Assembly (NCBI GenBank): GCA_031551255.1 | Contig: JAVBNW010000035.1 | Location: 1 to 31,622, forward strand | From: JAVBNW01 sp031551255 | Lineage (GTDB): Bacteria > Bacillota > Clostridia > Christensenellales > UBA1750 | Direction of reading: 5' to 3' | Length of the DNA: 31,622 nucleotides | Part shown: in pieces, positions 16,063 through 25,012 of the stretch | How the letters are laid out: every line of letters begins with the position of its first letter | How positions within the stretch are numbered: position 1 is the stretch's first letter | Program-made: the position numbers and the translations under genes | Notes under the pieces: generated by a model | Told to the model about the DNA's origin: nothing | Database searches by the model: none | What the model saw: the letters and a program-made list of their open reading frames with translations, nothing else

Positions 16063-18048
16063 ATGAAACAACCTACCTATTATATTACCACGCCGATCTA
16101 CTATCCAAGCAACAACCTGCACATCGGCAACGCCTATTGCACAGTGGCGGCGGATAGCATGGCGCGCTTTCAAAAGCTGACGGGCAAGGATGTGCGCTTT
16201 TTAACCGGACCCGACGAACACGGGCAAAAGATCGAGCGCAACGCGTTAAGCGCCGGGGTGACGCCCCAGGCGTTTGTAGATAAGATCGTTGCAGGTATCC
16301 GGGATCTTTGGAAGCTTATGGACATCGGATACGACGATTTCATTCGCACCACCGAGCCGCGCCACGAAAAGCAGGTTCAGCGCATCTTCACCCGGCTCTA
16401 CGAACAGGGCGATATCTATAAAGGCCGCTACGAAGGGTGGTACTGCACGCCCTGCGAAAGCTTTTGGCTCGACAGGCAGCTCGTAGATGGAAAGTGCCCC
16501 GATTGCGGCCGGGCGGTAGAACAGGCCAGCGAAGAGAGCTACTTCTTCCGGCTTTCTAAGTATGCCGACAGGCTCATCGAGCACATCAGGACGCATCCCG
16601 AGTTCATCCAGCCGGTCAGCCGCGCGAACGAAATGCTGCAAAACTTTTTGTTGCCCGGTCTTGAGGACTTATCCGTAACCCGCACGTCCTTTTCGTGGGG
16701 CATTCCGGTCCCCTTCGACGAAAAGCACGTGATCTACGTATGGATCGACGCACTGAGCAATTACATCACCGCTTTGGGGTATGAGACGGACGACAAAACG
16801 CTGTACGAAAAGTATTGGCCGGCCGACGTACACCTGGTCGGCAAGGAAATCGTCAGGTTCCACACCATCATATGGCCCATCATGCTCATGGCCCTTGGGG
16901 TTCCGCTGCCGAAACAGATTTTCGGCCATGGCTGGCTGACGTTCGACGGAGATAAGATGTCCAAATCCAAGGGCAACGTGATTGACCCTGTCGTGCTGTG
17001 CGAGCGCTATGGAAGCGACTCGATTCGGTACTTTTTGATGAGGGAGATGGCCCTGGGCTCGGACGGCAATTTTTCCAACGAAGGCCTGCTCACGCGCATG
17101 AATTCGGATTTGGCCAACGACCTGGGCAATCTTGTATCCCGCACCGTGGCGATGATCGAAAAGTATTTCGGCAGCGAGGTGCCCGCGCCGGGCGCGTACC
17201 AGGATATCGACAGGCGGCTGATCGCCATCGCCGAAGCGCTCCCGGGCAAGGCTGCCGGGCACATGGAAGAATTTCGTTTCTCCGTGGCGCTTGCGGAAAT
17301 TTGGAAACTAGTAGGGGAATGCAACCGCTACATCGACCAGACAAAGCCGTGGGTGCTTGGGCGGGCCGCCGTCGGCACGGAAGAGCATGAAAGGCTTAAG
17401 TCTGTTTTGTATGTATTGGCCGAGTGTTCGCGCATCGTCGCGATACTCATCGGGCCGGTCATGCCGCGCACTCCCGAAAGGATCTATCGGCAGATCGGCA
17501 TCTGCGAAGGGGAGCTGACGAGTTGGAGATCACTTTTGGGCTTTGGCAAACTGCCTGCCGGTTCGGCGGTGCAAAAGGGGGAGGCACTGTTTCCCCGCAT
17601 CGACATCGTGAAGGAACTCGAGGCGCTCGTAGATTTCCTGCCGCAAGACAAGGCGACGAAGGCTCTATTGGAAAAGGCAAAGATCGACGAGAAAGGCGCC
17701 GCCGCAGATGAAGATGGAGCCGGGCTCATTGCGATTGACGATTTTCATAAAGTGAAGCTGCGCGTCGCGCGCGTTCTTAGCGCCGAAAAGGTGGAGAAGA
17801 GCGACAAACTACTCAAGATATCCGTTACGCTCGGAGACGAGCAGCGCACCGTCGTCAGCGGCATCGCACAGCACTATAGGCCCGAGGAATTGCCGGGCAA
17901 GCGTGTTATCCTTGTGGCGAACCTAAAACCCGCGAAACTGCGCGGCATCGTATCCGAGGGCATGCTGCTTGCCGCGGAAGATGAAAAAGGCGTGTTGCGC
18001 CTGGTTACCGTAGATGGCGAACTGGGCGATGGGGCGCACGTGAGCTAA
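16063..18048 (+). CDS. metG: Methionyl-tRNA synthetase
   Basis: Class I synthetase that charges tRNA-Met in the cytosol. The 661 residues include HIGN (20-23), a four-cysteine zinc knuckle (C128-x2-C131 and C145-x2-C148), KMSKS (298-302), the anticodon-binding helical domain (about 370-510) and a C-terminal tRNA-binding OB domain from about residue 560 (KVKLRVARVLSAEKVEKSDK, then VANLKPAKLRGIVSEGMLL). AAAGGAG precedes the ATG at 16063. Expression is controlled by the T-box leader. The stop shares its last base with the tatD start. Confidence 0.98.
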   Translation: MKQPTYYITTPIYYPSNNLHIGNAYCTVAADSMARFQKLTGKDVRFLTGPDEHGQKIERNALSAGVTPQAFVDKIVAGIRDLWKLMDIGYDDFIRTTEPRHEKQVQRIFTRLYEQGDIYKGRYEGWYCTPCESFWLDRQLVDGKCPDCGRAVEQASEESYFFRLSKYADRLIEHIRTHPEFIQPVSRANEMLQNFLLPGLEDLSVTRTSFSWGIPVPFDEKHVIYVWIDALSNYITALGYETDDKTLYEKYWPADVHLVGKEIVRFHTIIWPIMLMALGVPLPKQIFGHGWLTFDGDKMSKSKGNVIDPVVLCERYGSDSIRYFLMREMALGSDGNFSNEGLLTRMNSDLANDLGNLVSRTVAMIEKYFGSEVPAPGAYQDIDRRLIAIAEALPGKAAGHMEEFRFSVALAEIWKLVGECNRYIDQTKPWVLGRAAVGTEEHERLKSVLYVLAECSRIVAILIGPVMPRTPERIYRQIGICEGELTSWRSLLGFGKLPAGSAVQKGEALFPRIDIVKELEALVDFLPQDKATKALLEKAKIDEKGAAADEDGAGLIAIDDFHKVKLRVARVLSAEKVEKSDKLLKISVTLGDEQRTVVSGIAQHYRPEELPGKRVILVANLKPAKLRGIVSEGMLLAAEDEKGVLRLVTVDGELGDGAHVS

Positions 18049-18830
18049 TGGAAGCGCCGCTGTTCGACACCCATGCCCACCTTGACGACGAGCGGTTTGA
18101 TGACGACCGCGCCAAAGTGTTGCAGCGAATGAAAGAGACTGGAGTCGGCCTTTGTGTTGCGGTCGGCTCCGATCTCGCTACTTCCCGCGCGGCAATGGAT
18201 TTGGCGCGACATCATGCGGGGATATACTTTGCCGCCGGCGTGCACCCGCACGAGGCGAAGAGCTGGAAACCGGGCGATGAAGAAGAAGTCGCCTCCATGC
18301 TGGCCGATCCTAAAAATGTGGCGCTGGGGGAAATTGGCTTAGATTTTCATTACGATTTTTCACCACGAACCGACCAAAAGTCTGTTTTTATGACACAATT
18401 AGAGCTTGCGCATACCCTTGGCAAACCTGCTATATTGCATGTGCGAGAGGCGCATGGAGACATGCTGGATATCCTGCGCTCACGTCGTGCCGCCTTGCCC
18501 CGTTGCGTCGTTCATTGTTATTCCGGCAGCTGGGAGAGCGCGCTTGAGTATATGAGCCTTGGCTGCATGATTTCTCTGGCGGGCCCGGTTACCTTTAAGA
18601 ATGCAAACAAGCTCTTGGATGTGGCCCGGCTCGTGCCGATCGACCGGCTTTTAATCGAGACGGACAGCCCCTATCTTGCCCCCGTTCCCGAACGCGGCAA
18701 GCGCAACGAACCGGCCATGGTCGCTTATGTGGCGCGCAAAATAGCCGAAATTCGCGGTGTTTCTGAAGAAGAAATACGCAGAGCGACGTATGAAAACGGC
18801 CGCCGTTTTTTCGGGATTGCCAATCTATGA
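18048..18830 (+). CDS. tatD: TatD-family metal-dependent deoxyribonuclease
   Basis: A TIM-barrel hydrolase of 260 residues (TatD/YcfH type), linked in other bacteria to DNA repair and D-aminoacyl-tRNA quality control. Metal ligands are visible: HAH (H9, H11) in FDTHAHLDD, E95 in LGEIGLDFHYDF, His in HVREAH and HCYSG, and Asp in ETDSPYLAP. Its ATG overlaps the metG stop (TAATG), and metG-tatD order is typical for Firmicutes, so both are T-box controlled. Confidence 0.95.
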   Translation: MEAPLFDTHAHLDDERFDDDRAKVLQRMKETGVGLCVAVGSDLATSRAAMDLARHHAGIYFAAGVHPHEAKSWKPGDEEEVASMLADPKNVALGEIGLDFHYDFSPRTDQKSVFMTQLELAHTLGKPAILHVREAHGDMLDILRSRRAALPRCVVHCYSGSWESALEYMSLGCMISLAGPVTFKNANKLLDVARLVPIDRLLIETDSPYLAPVPERGKRNEPAMVAYVARKIAEIRGVSEEEIRRATYENGRRFFGIANL

Positions 18831-18973
18831 TAGATTTGCATAAAATTACCGGTAGAATTCCCGAAATGATGGTTTCTATTTCAAGAATTTCCGGTATAAT
18901 TGAATTGTGTGGGGGTTTGTCAAATATGTTCCAACGGAAAAGTGGAAGAAGCAGAGAGAGGAAGGAACTAGCC

Positions 18974-20728
18974 ATGAAAGCGAAAAGGATTTTGGCCATA
19001 GCGCTGTTCGTAACGATGCTGGCGGCGCTGGCGCCTATGGCCATGGCGGATGACGCGGTGAAGGTATCGTCGGTATCCGCCTCCAACTACAACAGAAATA
19101 CCGCGTACACCTACGACCCTTCCAAGGAGTCGGACACATATTTTGTAATCACCGGCCCGTACGACTCCATCGGCCAGTCCGGCCCGCCGCAGATCGGCTG
19201 GGGCGTGCAATATCAGGTTACGTTCTATCTGTCCGGCACGCTTAACCTGGCGAACGACACCGTCTACGTCAACGGCTCCAAGATGGATAATTACACCTCC
19301 AACTACGGCAGGGTGAGCATCACCGAAGGCACGATCACCTGCATGTTCACCGCCCAGCGCGGCGGCAACCGCCAGACGTACGACATCACCATCAGAGACG
19401 ACAGCATGGAAACCACGCGCACTCACTCCACCACCATCGTCTACTACGACACCAACTCCAGCTCCGGTACGAGCGGCTGGTATTCCAGCGGCGGCACCAT
19501 GTCGGTAACGGCGAGGCGCTCCGGCTCCAACTATTCAGTTTCGACCTCCGGTCAGATGATTTACATCGACTACGACAGCGCGTATCATAGCGCCGGCACG
19601 TACATCGACGTCGATTTCGCGTTCAACGACCTGTACGGCAATCGTATTCCCAACTATAGCAACGCGTCGCTCAAGGGCGTAACCTCCAACGGGAGCACTC
19701 CCTTCATCTATCCCTATCAGTATGACCAGCAATGGCTCATGCGCGGGCAGTTTACAAACGTTCTGTCCATCCCCGTTACCATCGACGTGACAAACACCCG
19801 CGTGAGCTTTGTGGTGGATGCCAACGGGCAGCGCTACACCTCGCCGGATTATACGATTTACTGGCGCGATACCCGCCAAAATACCGGCAGCGGCAGCCTG
19901 ACCATTAATCCTAGCCGCGCGCCTTCCATCTCAGTGGGGCAGGATTACACCTTCACGATCACTTCCAATAATATTCTCAACACCGGCGCGTACTTCACCC
20001 TTGAGGTCGGCGGCCAGTCGGGCATCGTCACCACCGCCACCGGCAAGTACCTGACCATCCGCGGCGTGTCGCCGGGCTATACGTGGCTCAACGTGCGCGA
20101 TACGTGGGGCAAGCTGATCGACACCATCCAGGTGCAGGTCGTAAGCTCCGGCTCGTCCACCTCCACGACCACCACCACCACGGGCGGCGCGCTCTACAGC
20201 GTCACCGCAAACTCGCTTAACCTGCGCGCCGGCGCGGGCACCGGCTTTGCGGTGCTTGGGCAGGCCAGATCCGGTAACCAGCTCGAGGTTCTTGAAATCC
20301 TGAACAACGGCTGGGCGCGCGTGCGCTGGGGAGCTTCGCAGGCCTACGCCTCCATGTCGTACCTGCGCTACGTAAGCGGCACGGTGGGCGGAACGACCAC
20401 CACCACGTATACGCCGTCTTCCAGCAACCTCGCAGGAACGTCCACCGGCTATCTGGGCGGCAATTACCTCGACGGCAGCACCCTGGGCGGCAGCTACCTG
20501 GGCGGCGACTGGAACAACTACAGCGTAAGTTCGGGCGTGTATATGACGCTGAATGTTGATTACAGCACCGTATACTCCGGCCCGGGCACAACCTACACCT
20601 CCATCGGCACGGCGACGCGTGGCCAGCGCGTCTACGTAAGCCGCATCACGAACAACGGCTGGGCCGAAGTGGCCTGGAGCAGCGGCGCGGGCAGCGTAGC
20701 GTACATCAACGTGGCTCACTTATACTAA
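18974..20728 (+). CDS. Secreted SH3b-domain protein 1
   Basis: A 584-residue exported protein with a Sec signal peptide (MKAKRILAIALFVTMLAALA, cleavage likely after AMA). The middle is beta-rich with many Ser, Thr, Tyr and Gly, including an Ig-like segment around residues 315-390. After a Thr-rich linker come two bacterial SH3 domains: about 409-468 (SLNLRAGAGTGFAVLG, NGWARVRW) and 522-584 (YSGPGTTYTSIGTATRG, NGWAEVAW), joined by a Gly/Tyr/Leu repeat linker. Such domains usually bind peptidoglycan. I chose the ATG at 18974 because it opens the signal peptide and has GGAAGGA upstream. A TATAAT at 18895-18900 may be its -10 box, with a weak -35. No catalytic domain is seen. Confidence 0.88.
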   Translation: MKAKRILAIALFVTMLAALAPMAMADDAVKVSSVSASNYNRNTAYTYDPSKESDTYFVITGPYDSIGQSGPPQIGWGVQYQVTFYLSGTLNLANDTVYVNGSKMDNYTSNYGRVSITEGTITCMFTAQRGGNRQTYDITIRDDSMETTRTHSTTIVYYDTNSSSGTSGWYSSGGTMSVTARRSGSNYSVSTSGQMIYIDYDSAYHSAGTYIDVDFAFNDLYGNRIPNYSNASLKGVTSNGSTPFIYPYQYDQQWLMRGQFTNVLSIPVTIDVTNTRVSFVVDANGQRYTSPDYTIYWRDTRQNTGSGSLTINPSRAPSISVGQDYTFTITSNNILNTGAYFTLEVGGQSGIVTTATGKYLTIRGVSPGYTWLNVRDTWGKLIDTIQVQVVSSGSSTSTTTTTTGGALYSVTANSLNLRAGAGTGFAVLGQARSGNQLEVLEILNNGWARVRWGASQAYASMSYLRYVSGTVGGTTTTTYTPSSSNLAGTSTGYLGGNYLDGSTLGGSYLGGDWNNYSVSSGVYMTLNVDYSTVYSGPGTTYTSIGTATRGQRVYVSRITNNGWAEVAWSSGAGSVAYINVAHLY

Positions 20729-20749
20729 GTCTGTAGCACGTTCTAAGGC

Positions 20750-20783
20750 GATCCCTCCGGCTTTTGCCGGGGGGATCTTCTTT
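20750..20783 (+). terminator. Terminator after SH3b protein 1
   Basis: GATCCCTCCGGC (20750-20761) pairs with GCCGGGGGGATC (20766-20777) around TTTT, with one T-G pair, followed by TTCTTT. Confidence 0.8.
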
Positions 20784-21091
20784 AGTATAAAGCCGAATAT
20801 GACGCCTGGATTTTTCCCGCGGCGGGACGGAGGAACCCCCTTGACTTTCGCCGCGCAGGGAAATCGTGCCTTTCCGGCCTAAATGTGACAAAAGAATGAA
20901 GCGGAACTTCTCAACAAAATATTTCGAAAGTATGAAATTGGTGCAACAAAAGATGGCGCACGCACGTCTTACAGGTGTGAAAGCCACGGGAAAGGCTACC
21001 TCCACGCGGGATTTCCGCCGGAGAGCACTGCAAGAGAGGAGGGGACGATAAGCACTTCGGATAAATTGTTACGAAACTGTTGACGAACCCC
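20784..21091. other. Intergenic stretch between SH3b genes 1 and 2
   Basis: About 300 nt without a supported gene. It has short stems, for example AGCC/GGCT around 20991, and purine-rich GAGAGGAGGGG near 21035-21047, but no riboswitch consensus that I recognise. The promoter of the next gene lies downstream of it, so it would be transcribed only from a further upstream start. Confidence 0.4.
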
Positions 21092-21120
21092 TTTACAAAA
21101 ATCTTGTCCCGTGGTAATAT
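21092..21120 (+). promoter_or_regulatory. Promoter of SH3b gene 2
   Basis: TTTACA (21092-21097), 17-bp spacer, TAATAT (21115-21120). The bases after the -35 box (AAAATCTTG) resemble those of the promoter of SH3b gene 3 (AAATCGTG after 23561). A short hairpin GCCCC-GATAC-type at about 21129-21143 would lie near the 5' end of the mRNA. Confidence 0.7.
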
Positions 21121-21169
21121 GTCCGTAAAGCCCCGATACGGGGCAAAAAGGAAAGGAGACCACCTACCC

Positions 21170-22999
21170 ATGAGCAAGAAGATCCTAGCGATCGCTCTGT
21201 TCGCGACGATGGTGCTGTCGCTGTTCCCGGTACTGGGCCCGGCACCGACTGCGGACGCTCTGTTCGTCACCACGGCGACGGATGCCAACGGCGATCGGAT
21301 TCTCCAGAACGTGCGCGTTTACGCGGCGAACACCCTGCAGTATGACAACGACGATAGCGCTAAGGCCTATCAGGCGTCCTACACCGACGAGCTGAACAGC
21401 AACATCAGCATGAGCCCGACGAAGAACCTCTCCGGTTACAACACGGGCGCTGGCGTATCTGGCGGCACGATCACCCTGAAGGGCAAGTACGCCGACCTGC
21501 AGCAGAAGTATTCGGATTACATTGCCGACAAGCTCGTGCAGTATGACCTGTACTTCGTATTCCCCGAGTTTTCCACCTCTACCAACGATCCTAACAAAGA
21601 CGGCGACATCAAGATCATCAGCTTCAATGGCGGCTCCGGCTCCATCAGCATGATCGAAAAGGGCGTTCAGAAGGGCCAGTACGGCCTGCGCACCACGATC
21701 ACCCTGAATAAGGGCGGCACCACCGAGAAGACCGTTTCGCTCGTGTACGAGTACAACAACAAGCGTTACACGGTTGAAGTGAAATTCGTCTACGAAGACA
21801 CCACCGGCAGCTCCAAGCCCGAACAGGGCCTCCTGATCAGCAAGGTTGCCGCGAACCCGACGTTCGCCGGCGACTACAGCGCTCAGGTTCTGGCCAACAC
21901 CCTGTTCATCGACTACGCGAGCCCGGATGCTTTCTCCCCCTATACTACCTCCAGCACCGTGGCCATCGCGGCTACCACGACCAACCACGCCTACCAGAGC
22001 ATTAAGTTCCGCTTCACCACGATCGACGGCACGCCCATCCCCGCGAAGGGCAAGCTGGCCTACGTTGTGAACGGCGGCGACGACTACACCACGTCCAGCG
22101 CCGATGCCTCCAAGGGCAAGTTCTTCAACTTTACCGGCTACAACACCGACAGCAGGGCGCTGTACACCAACCAGGCCTCGGATCCTGTTGCCACCGGCGT
22201 TGTTGCCAAAGTTGAATACGACAAGGACGTCGTGCTCCCCATCTGGGTCAACGGCGCCACCTCCTTCAAGATCGCGGTTGAAGACGAGAACTACCTCTAC
22301 AAGTCTGGCGAGATCAAGATCCAGATGAGGCCGGTTCCGCGCAACCAGATCACCAACGTCCTGTTCAAGCAGGGCCGCGACATCAAGATCGTCCTGGGCG
22401 AGACCGTCGCTCTGGAGATCAACCCCGCGTTCCCGACCACCTATACCAAGATCACCCTGCGTGACATCGGCATGGGCCACGTCGTCGCCATCGACGACCT
22501 GAAGCTCACCGGCGCCACCATCGGCACCACCACGGTGCAGGTCATCAACGAGCAGGGCACTGTGATCGACAACCTGTACGTGACGGTCGTCGCGAAGGAT
22601 GCCGAGCCCGCGCCCTCCGAGTACAAGACCTACCGCGTCATCTCCCGCACGAACCTGAACAAGCGCGGCGCTCCGATTTCCGGCGCGATCGTGGGCAAGT
22701 TCGCCCCCGGCGCTACGTTCCAGGGCAAGGATTCCGGTACGGTTGGCTGGATCGCTGTTAGCGACGGCACCTTCGTATCGGCCGCCTATGCGATGGAGAT
22801 CGCCAGCAGCAGCACCACCGCCGGCAACTATGTTGTCCGCGTGAGCACCAGCTTGAATGCTCGCTCCACGCCCGGCGGCGCCAAGGCCGGCAGCTTTGCG
22901 AACGGCACCGTGCTGAGCATCGTCGCCTTCTCGGGCACATGGGCTCAGACCAGCACTGGCGTGTGGGTTTCCACCAGCTACATCGTGCCGGTTGCCTAA
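21170..22999 (+). CDS. Secreted SH3b-domain protein 2
   Basis: A 609-residue exported protein with signal peptide MSKKILAIALFATMVLSLF. The main body is beta-rich and Thr/Asp/Lys-rich, with an Ig-like segment at about 400-480 (INPAFPTTYTKITL, VQVINEQGTVIDNLYVTVV). Two C-terminal SH3-like domains follow, about 487-545 (RTNLNKRGAPISGAIVGKFA) and 550-609 (STSLNARSTPGGAKAGSF). I chose the ATG at 21170 (AAGGAG at 21153-21158) because it opens the signal peptide. Codon choice is much more uniform (AAC, CTG, ACC, ATC, AAG) than in the neighbours, as in very highly expressed genes, so it may be a major wall or surface protein. It has its own promoter and terminator. Confidence 0.88.
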   Translation: MSKKILAIALFATMVLSLFPVLGPAPTADALFVTTATDANGDRILQNVRVYAANTLQYDNDDSAKAYQASYTDELNSNISMSPTKNLSGYNTGAGVSGGTITLKGKYADLQQKYSDYIADKLVQYDLYFVFPEFSTSTNDPNKDGDIKIISFNGGSGSISMIEKGVQKGQYGLRTTITLNKGGTTEKTVSLVYEYNNKRYTVEVKFVYEDTTGSSKPEQGLLISKVAANPTFAGDYSAQVLANTLFIDYASPDAFSPYTTSSTVAIAATTTNHAYQSIKFRFTTIDGTPIPAKGKLAYVVNGGDDYTTSSADASKGKFFNFTGYNTDSRALYTNQASDPVATGVVAKVEYDKDVVLPIWVNGATSFKIAVEDENYLYKSGEIKIQMRPVPRNQITNVLFKQGRDIKIVLGETVALEINPAFPTTYTKITLRDIGMGHVVAIDDLKLTGATIGTTTVQVINEQGTVIDNLYVTVVAKDAEPAPSEYKTYRVISRTNLNKRGAPISGAIVGKFAPGATFQGKDSGTVGWIAVSDGTFVSAAYAMEIASSSTTAGNYVVRVSTSLNARSTPGGAKAGSFANGTVLSIVAFSGTWAQTSTGVWVSTSYIVPVA

Positions 23000-23017
23000 G
23001 GAAAGTTAGTGACTATG

Positions 23018-23048
23018 AAAAGGCCGGTTTTACCGGCCTTTTCTTTTT
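23018..23048 (+). terminator. Terminator after SH3b protein 2
   Basis: AAAAGGCCGG (23018-23027) pairs with CCGGCCTTTT (23033-23042), then CTTTTT. Strong and short. Confidence 0.88.
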
Positions 23049-23174
23049 ATGAAAGAACGGAAAGCGTCTTGGATCAACCCTTTCTTCCAAGGTGTGGCCC
23101 CAAGGGGCGGTGAGCGCGAGGCGGTTGCGCAGTGCGCGTTCACAACCGAACTGAGGGTTGCAGGCGCATACCTG

Positions 23175-23400
23175 CCGGCATGCATGGTTGTCATGAAATA
23201 GAAGACGCCCATTCTGGGGGCGTATGGCAACGGCGATGCCGGATGGTAACCGCTTTCTTTTTATTCTTCGTTGTGCCATCCGGCATGCATGGTTGCTATG
23301 AAATAGAAGACGGCCCATTCTGGGGGCGTATGGCAACGGCGATGCCGGATGGCAATCGCTTTCATTCAATCTTCGTTGTGCCATCCGGCACGCATGATTG
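23175..23400. repeat. Tandem 105-bp repeat with REP-like palindromes, 2.1 copies
   Basis: Copies start with CCGGCA at 23175, 23280 and 23385, a period of exactly 105 nt. Each full unit holds ATGCATGGTTG, ATGAAATAGAAGACG, a small hairpin CGCCC-ATTCT-GGGGGCG, GGCAACGGCGATGCC and the palindrome GCCGGATGG ... CCATCCGGC. The last palindrome is perfect over 10 bp (23344-23353 with 23380-23389). A single related palindrome is at 31-80. The surrounding 23049-23550 has no gene I can support. Confidence 0.85.
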
Positions 23401-23555
23401 AAAATCGAATCCCATGCCACAATCTGCGTAATTGCGCTAATCGTTTTGTGCCGCTCTTTTCGCTCAATCGTTCTATTTTCGGCATTCTATGGAAACAGAG
23501 GCGACGTTTACCGCAAAATGGAAAGCGAGACTTATTAAAAAAGTCTTTTTATCTC

Positions 23556-23584
23556 TTTACAAAATCGTGAAGTTATAGTAAGAT
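23556..23584 (+). promoter_or_regulatory. Promoter of SH3b gene 3
   Basis: TTTACA (23556-23561), 17-bp spacer, TAAGAT (23579-23584). The -35 region resembles that of SH3b gene 2, suggesting shared control. Confidence 0.6.
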
Positions 23585-23626
23585 CATCCTAGGTAATTTG
23601 CTCAAAATATGAGAGGAGGCCCCTCA

Positions 23627-24502
23627 ATGACCAAGAAGATTCTTGCCGTCGTACTTTTCGCAACGATGCTGCTTTCGCTGGCGGCGGTTGCCAATGCCGC
23701 CGATCCGATTCCCGCCGAGCAGAAGGCGACTGCCGTCGCGTTTGTCGCTCTTACCAATTCGGATCCTGCGCAGGTCGCCACCGCTGCGATCACCCCTCCG
23801 GGAAGCACGATCGGCGTTCTCGCCCCCGGCCTTTCGGACGATACCATCACCATCACCGGCTTGTCCGGCTCGATCGCCAATAAGAACTACAAGATCGCCA
23901 TCGTGCTCAACGGCCTTTTGGATCTGGAGCGCGACGCCGTTTCGATCAACAACTACTACTACGATTTTGACGGCGACGACAAGGACAACGTTTCCGTGTC
24001 GAGCGACGGTCGCTATACCATCGTGTACGCCACCTATTCCTTCGACAAGATTTCCGACTATAACATGGATCGTTCCAACTCCCGCGGCTATGATGTGCAC
24101 ATCGTCAAGGACGGCGCTGTGAAGTTTGACTACAGCTTCACGGTTAAGTATGTCGACAAGTCCTTCACCGAGGATGCTCTTCTGGGTGTTGTAGATAGCA
24201 ACTACACCACGCTCCTGGGCGATTTCAACCTCAGCATCGCCACCCCCGTGGTCCCTGCTGACGAGGATACCGCTTCCGAGCCCTCCTCCGATGGCATCGA
24301 CTACAGCGAGGCCAACGCGATCGTCACCGCTTCCCGCTTGAACGTTCGCGCCAGCGCTTCCGCCTCCTCTAGCATTCTCCTTACCTTGAACAACGGCGAC
24401 GGCGTCTACGTGAAGGCCACCGTTGGCAACTGGTCCCTGATCGTGGACGATGCCGGCAACGAATTCGGCTACGTGTTCACCAAGTACATCAAGGCTATCT
24501 AA
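23627..24502 (+). CDS. Secreted SH3b-domain protein 3
   Basis: A 291-residue exported paralogue with signal peptide MTKKILAVVLFATMLLSLAA and likely cleavage after ANA. A beta-rich region (about 30-200) with YDFDGDDKDNVSV is followed by an acidic Asp/Glu/Ser linker and one SH3b domain at about 225-291 (SRLNVRASASASSSILLTLN, ending GYVFTKYIKAI). It is shorter than its two neighbours and lacks the Ig-like segment and the second SH3 domain. I chose the ATG at 23627 (GAGAGGAGG at 23611-23619) over an in-frame ATG at 23609 that overlaps the RBS. Likely role: binding in or on the cell wall; no enzyme motif. Confidence 0.88.
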   Translation: MTKKILAVVLFATMLLSLAAVANAADPIPAEQKATAVAFVALTNSDPAQVATAAITPPGSTIGVLAPGLSDDTITITGLSGSIANKNYKIAIVLNGLLDLERDAVSINNYYYDFDGDDKDNVSVSSDGRYTIVYATYSFDKISDYNMDRSNSRGYDVHIVKDGAVKFDYSFTVKYVDKSFTEDALLGVVDSNYTTLLGDFNLSIATPVVPADEDTASEPSSDGIDYSEANAIVTASRLNVRASASASSSILLTLNNGDGVYVKATVGNWSLIVDDAGNEFGYVFTKYIKAI

Positions 24503-24528
24503 TAAATCCTACATACTCATTATTTATT

Positions 24529-24558
24529 ACGAGGCTCCGCTACATGGCGGGGCCTCGT
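24529..24558 (+). terminator. Hairpin after SH3b protein 3
   Basis: ACGAGGCTCCGC (24529-24540) pairs with GCGGGGCCTCGT (24547-24558), 12 bp with one T-G pair. There is no T-run; it leads directly into the structured repeat, so termination is uncertain. Confidence 0.55.
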
Positions 24559-24668
24559 CGTTGCGAGCTGCATATCCCTCGCTTCCGCGTTGCTACGCGA
24601 AAACTCGCTCATTCCGCCGCTCCTCTTCTTCCCCAAGAAACTGAGGTTTCTTGGGGCTAGAAAGAACG
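24553..24668 (+). repeat. Structured 3'-end repeat, copy A
   Basis: Follows the end of SH3b gene 3, same strand. Conserved blocks are CCTCGTCG, CTCGCTTC and CGCTCCTCTTCTTC. Hairpin 1: CGCGT-TGCT-ACGCG (24586-24599). Hairpin 2: an 11-bp stem CCCCAAGAAAC (24631-24641) with GTTTCTTGGGG (24646-24656) and loop TGAG, then AGAAAGAACGAG. The stems differ from the other copies but still pair. Confidence 0.7.
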
Positions 24669-24689
24669 AGGGACGCAGAACCCATGTCC

Positions 24690-24800
24690 TCTCCATCGTT
24701 CTTGATCCTCAAAATTCTCACAGTGGTCTTGATGAAGAGGAGGAGCGACTCGGCGGTTTGCGTTACGCTCCGAAATCCCAGTACTCGGTACTGGGATTAT
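24690..24800 (-). repeat. Structured 3'-end repeat, degenerate copy B
   Basis: Opposite orientation to copy A. It shares GATGAAGAGGAGGAGCGAC with copy C. The hairpin 2 stem is largely lost (only the outer TCAA/TTGA remains), and a different perfect hairpin is present, AATCCCAGTAC (24774-24784) with GTACTGGGATT (24788-24798). Confidence 0.55.
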
Positions 24801-24904
24801 TTACGCTATATAAAACCTCATCTTTTTACAAGGCGCTGAGGCATCTTGTGGGAGTAAAGAGAACGAAGAACGTAAGCTCTCCATACCCTGCTTCGTCGTT
24901 TTTC

Positions 24905-25012
24905 TTAAATGATCAAAACCGCCTCAGTGGTTTTGATGAAGAGGAGGAGCGACGGAGTGAACGAGCTTGCACACCGCAGTGTGGAAGCGAGCGATACGCA
25001 GTCCGCGACGAC
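24905..25012 (-). repeat. Structured 3'-end repeat, copy C
   Basis: Read on the minus strand, it begins at the last base of the PBP stop codon. Hairpin 1: CACAC-TGCG-GTGTG (24983-24970). Hairpin 2: stem ATCAAAACC (24912-24920) with GGTTTTGAT (24929-24937), plus two inner pairs, and loop TGAG on the minus strand. The linker AAGCTCGTTCACT-CGTCGC (one base variable) and the CTCCTCCTCTTC block match copy D. Confidence 0.75.

Noticed and set aside
20830..21060. Possible c-di-GMP or c-di-AMP riboswitch before SH3b gene 2
   Set aside because: Short stems and purine-rich blocks suggested a leader, but none of the consensus cores fits, and the likely promoter lies downstream at 21092-21120.
21185..22480. 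Long minus-strand open frame opposite SH3b gene 2
   Set aside because: The extreme codon bias of the plus-strand gene leaves the antisense frame free of stops; its Val/Gly/Asp-rich product looks like no protein family.
23175..23400. Regular repeats as a CRISPR array
   Set aside because: The repeat unit is 105 bp with no variable spacers, only about two copies, and no cas genes nearby.
24560..25011. Open frames in the intergenic region after SH3b gene 3 as small proteins
   Set aside because: The frames lie wholly within the structured repeats, vary with them, and lack ribosome binding sites.
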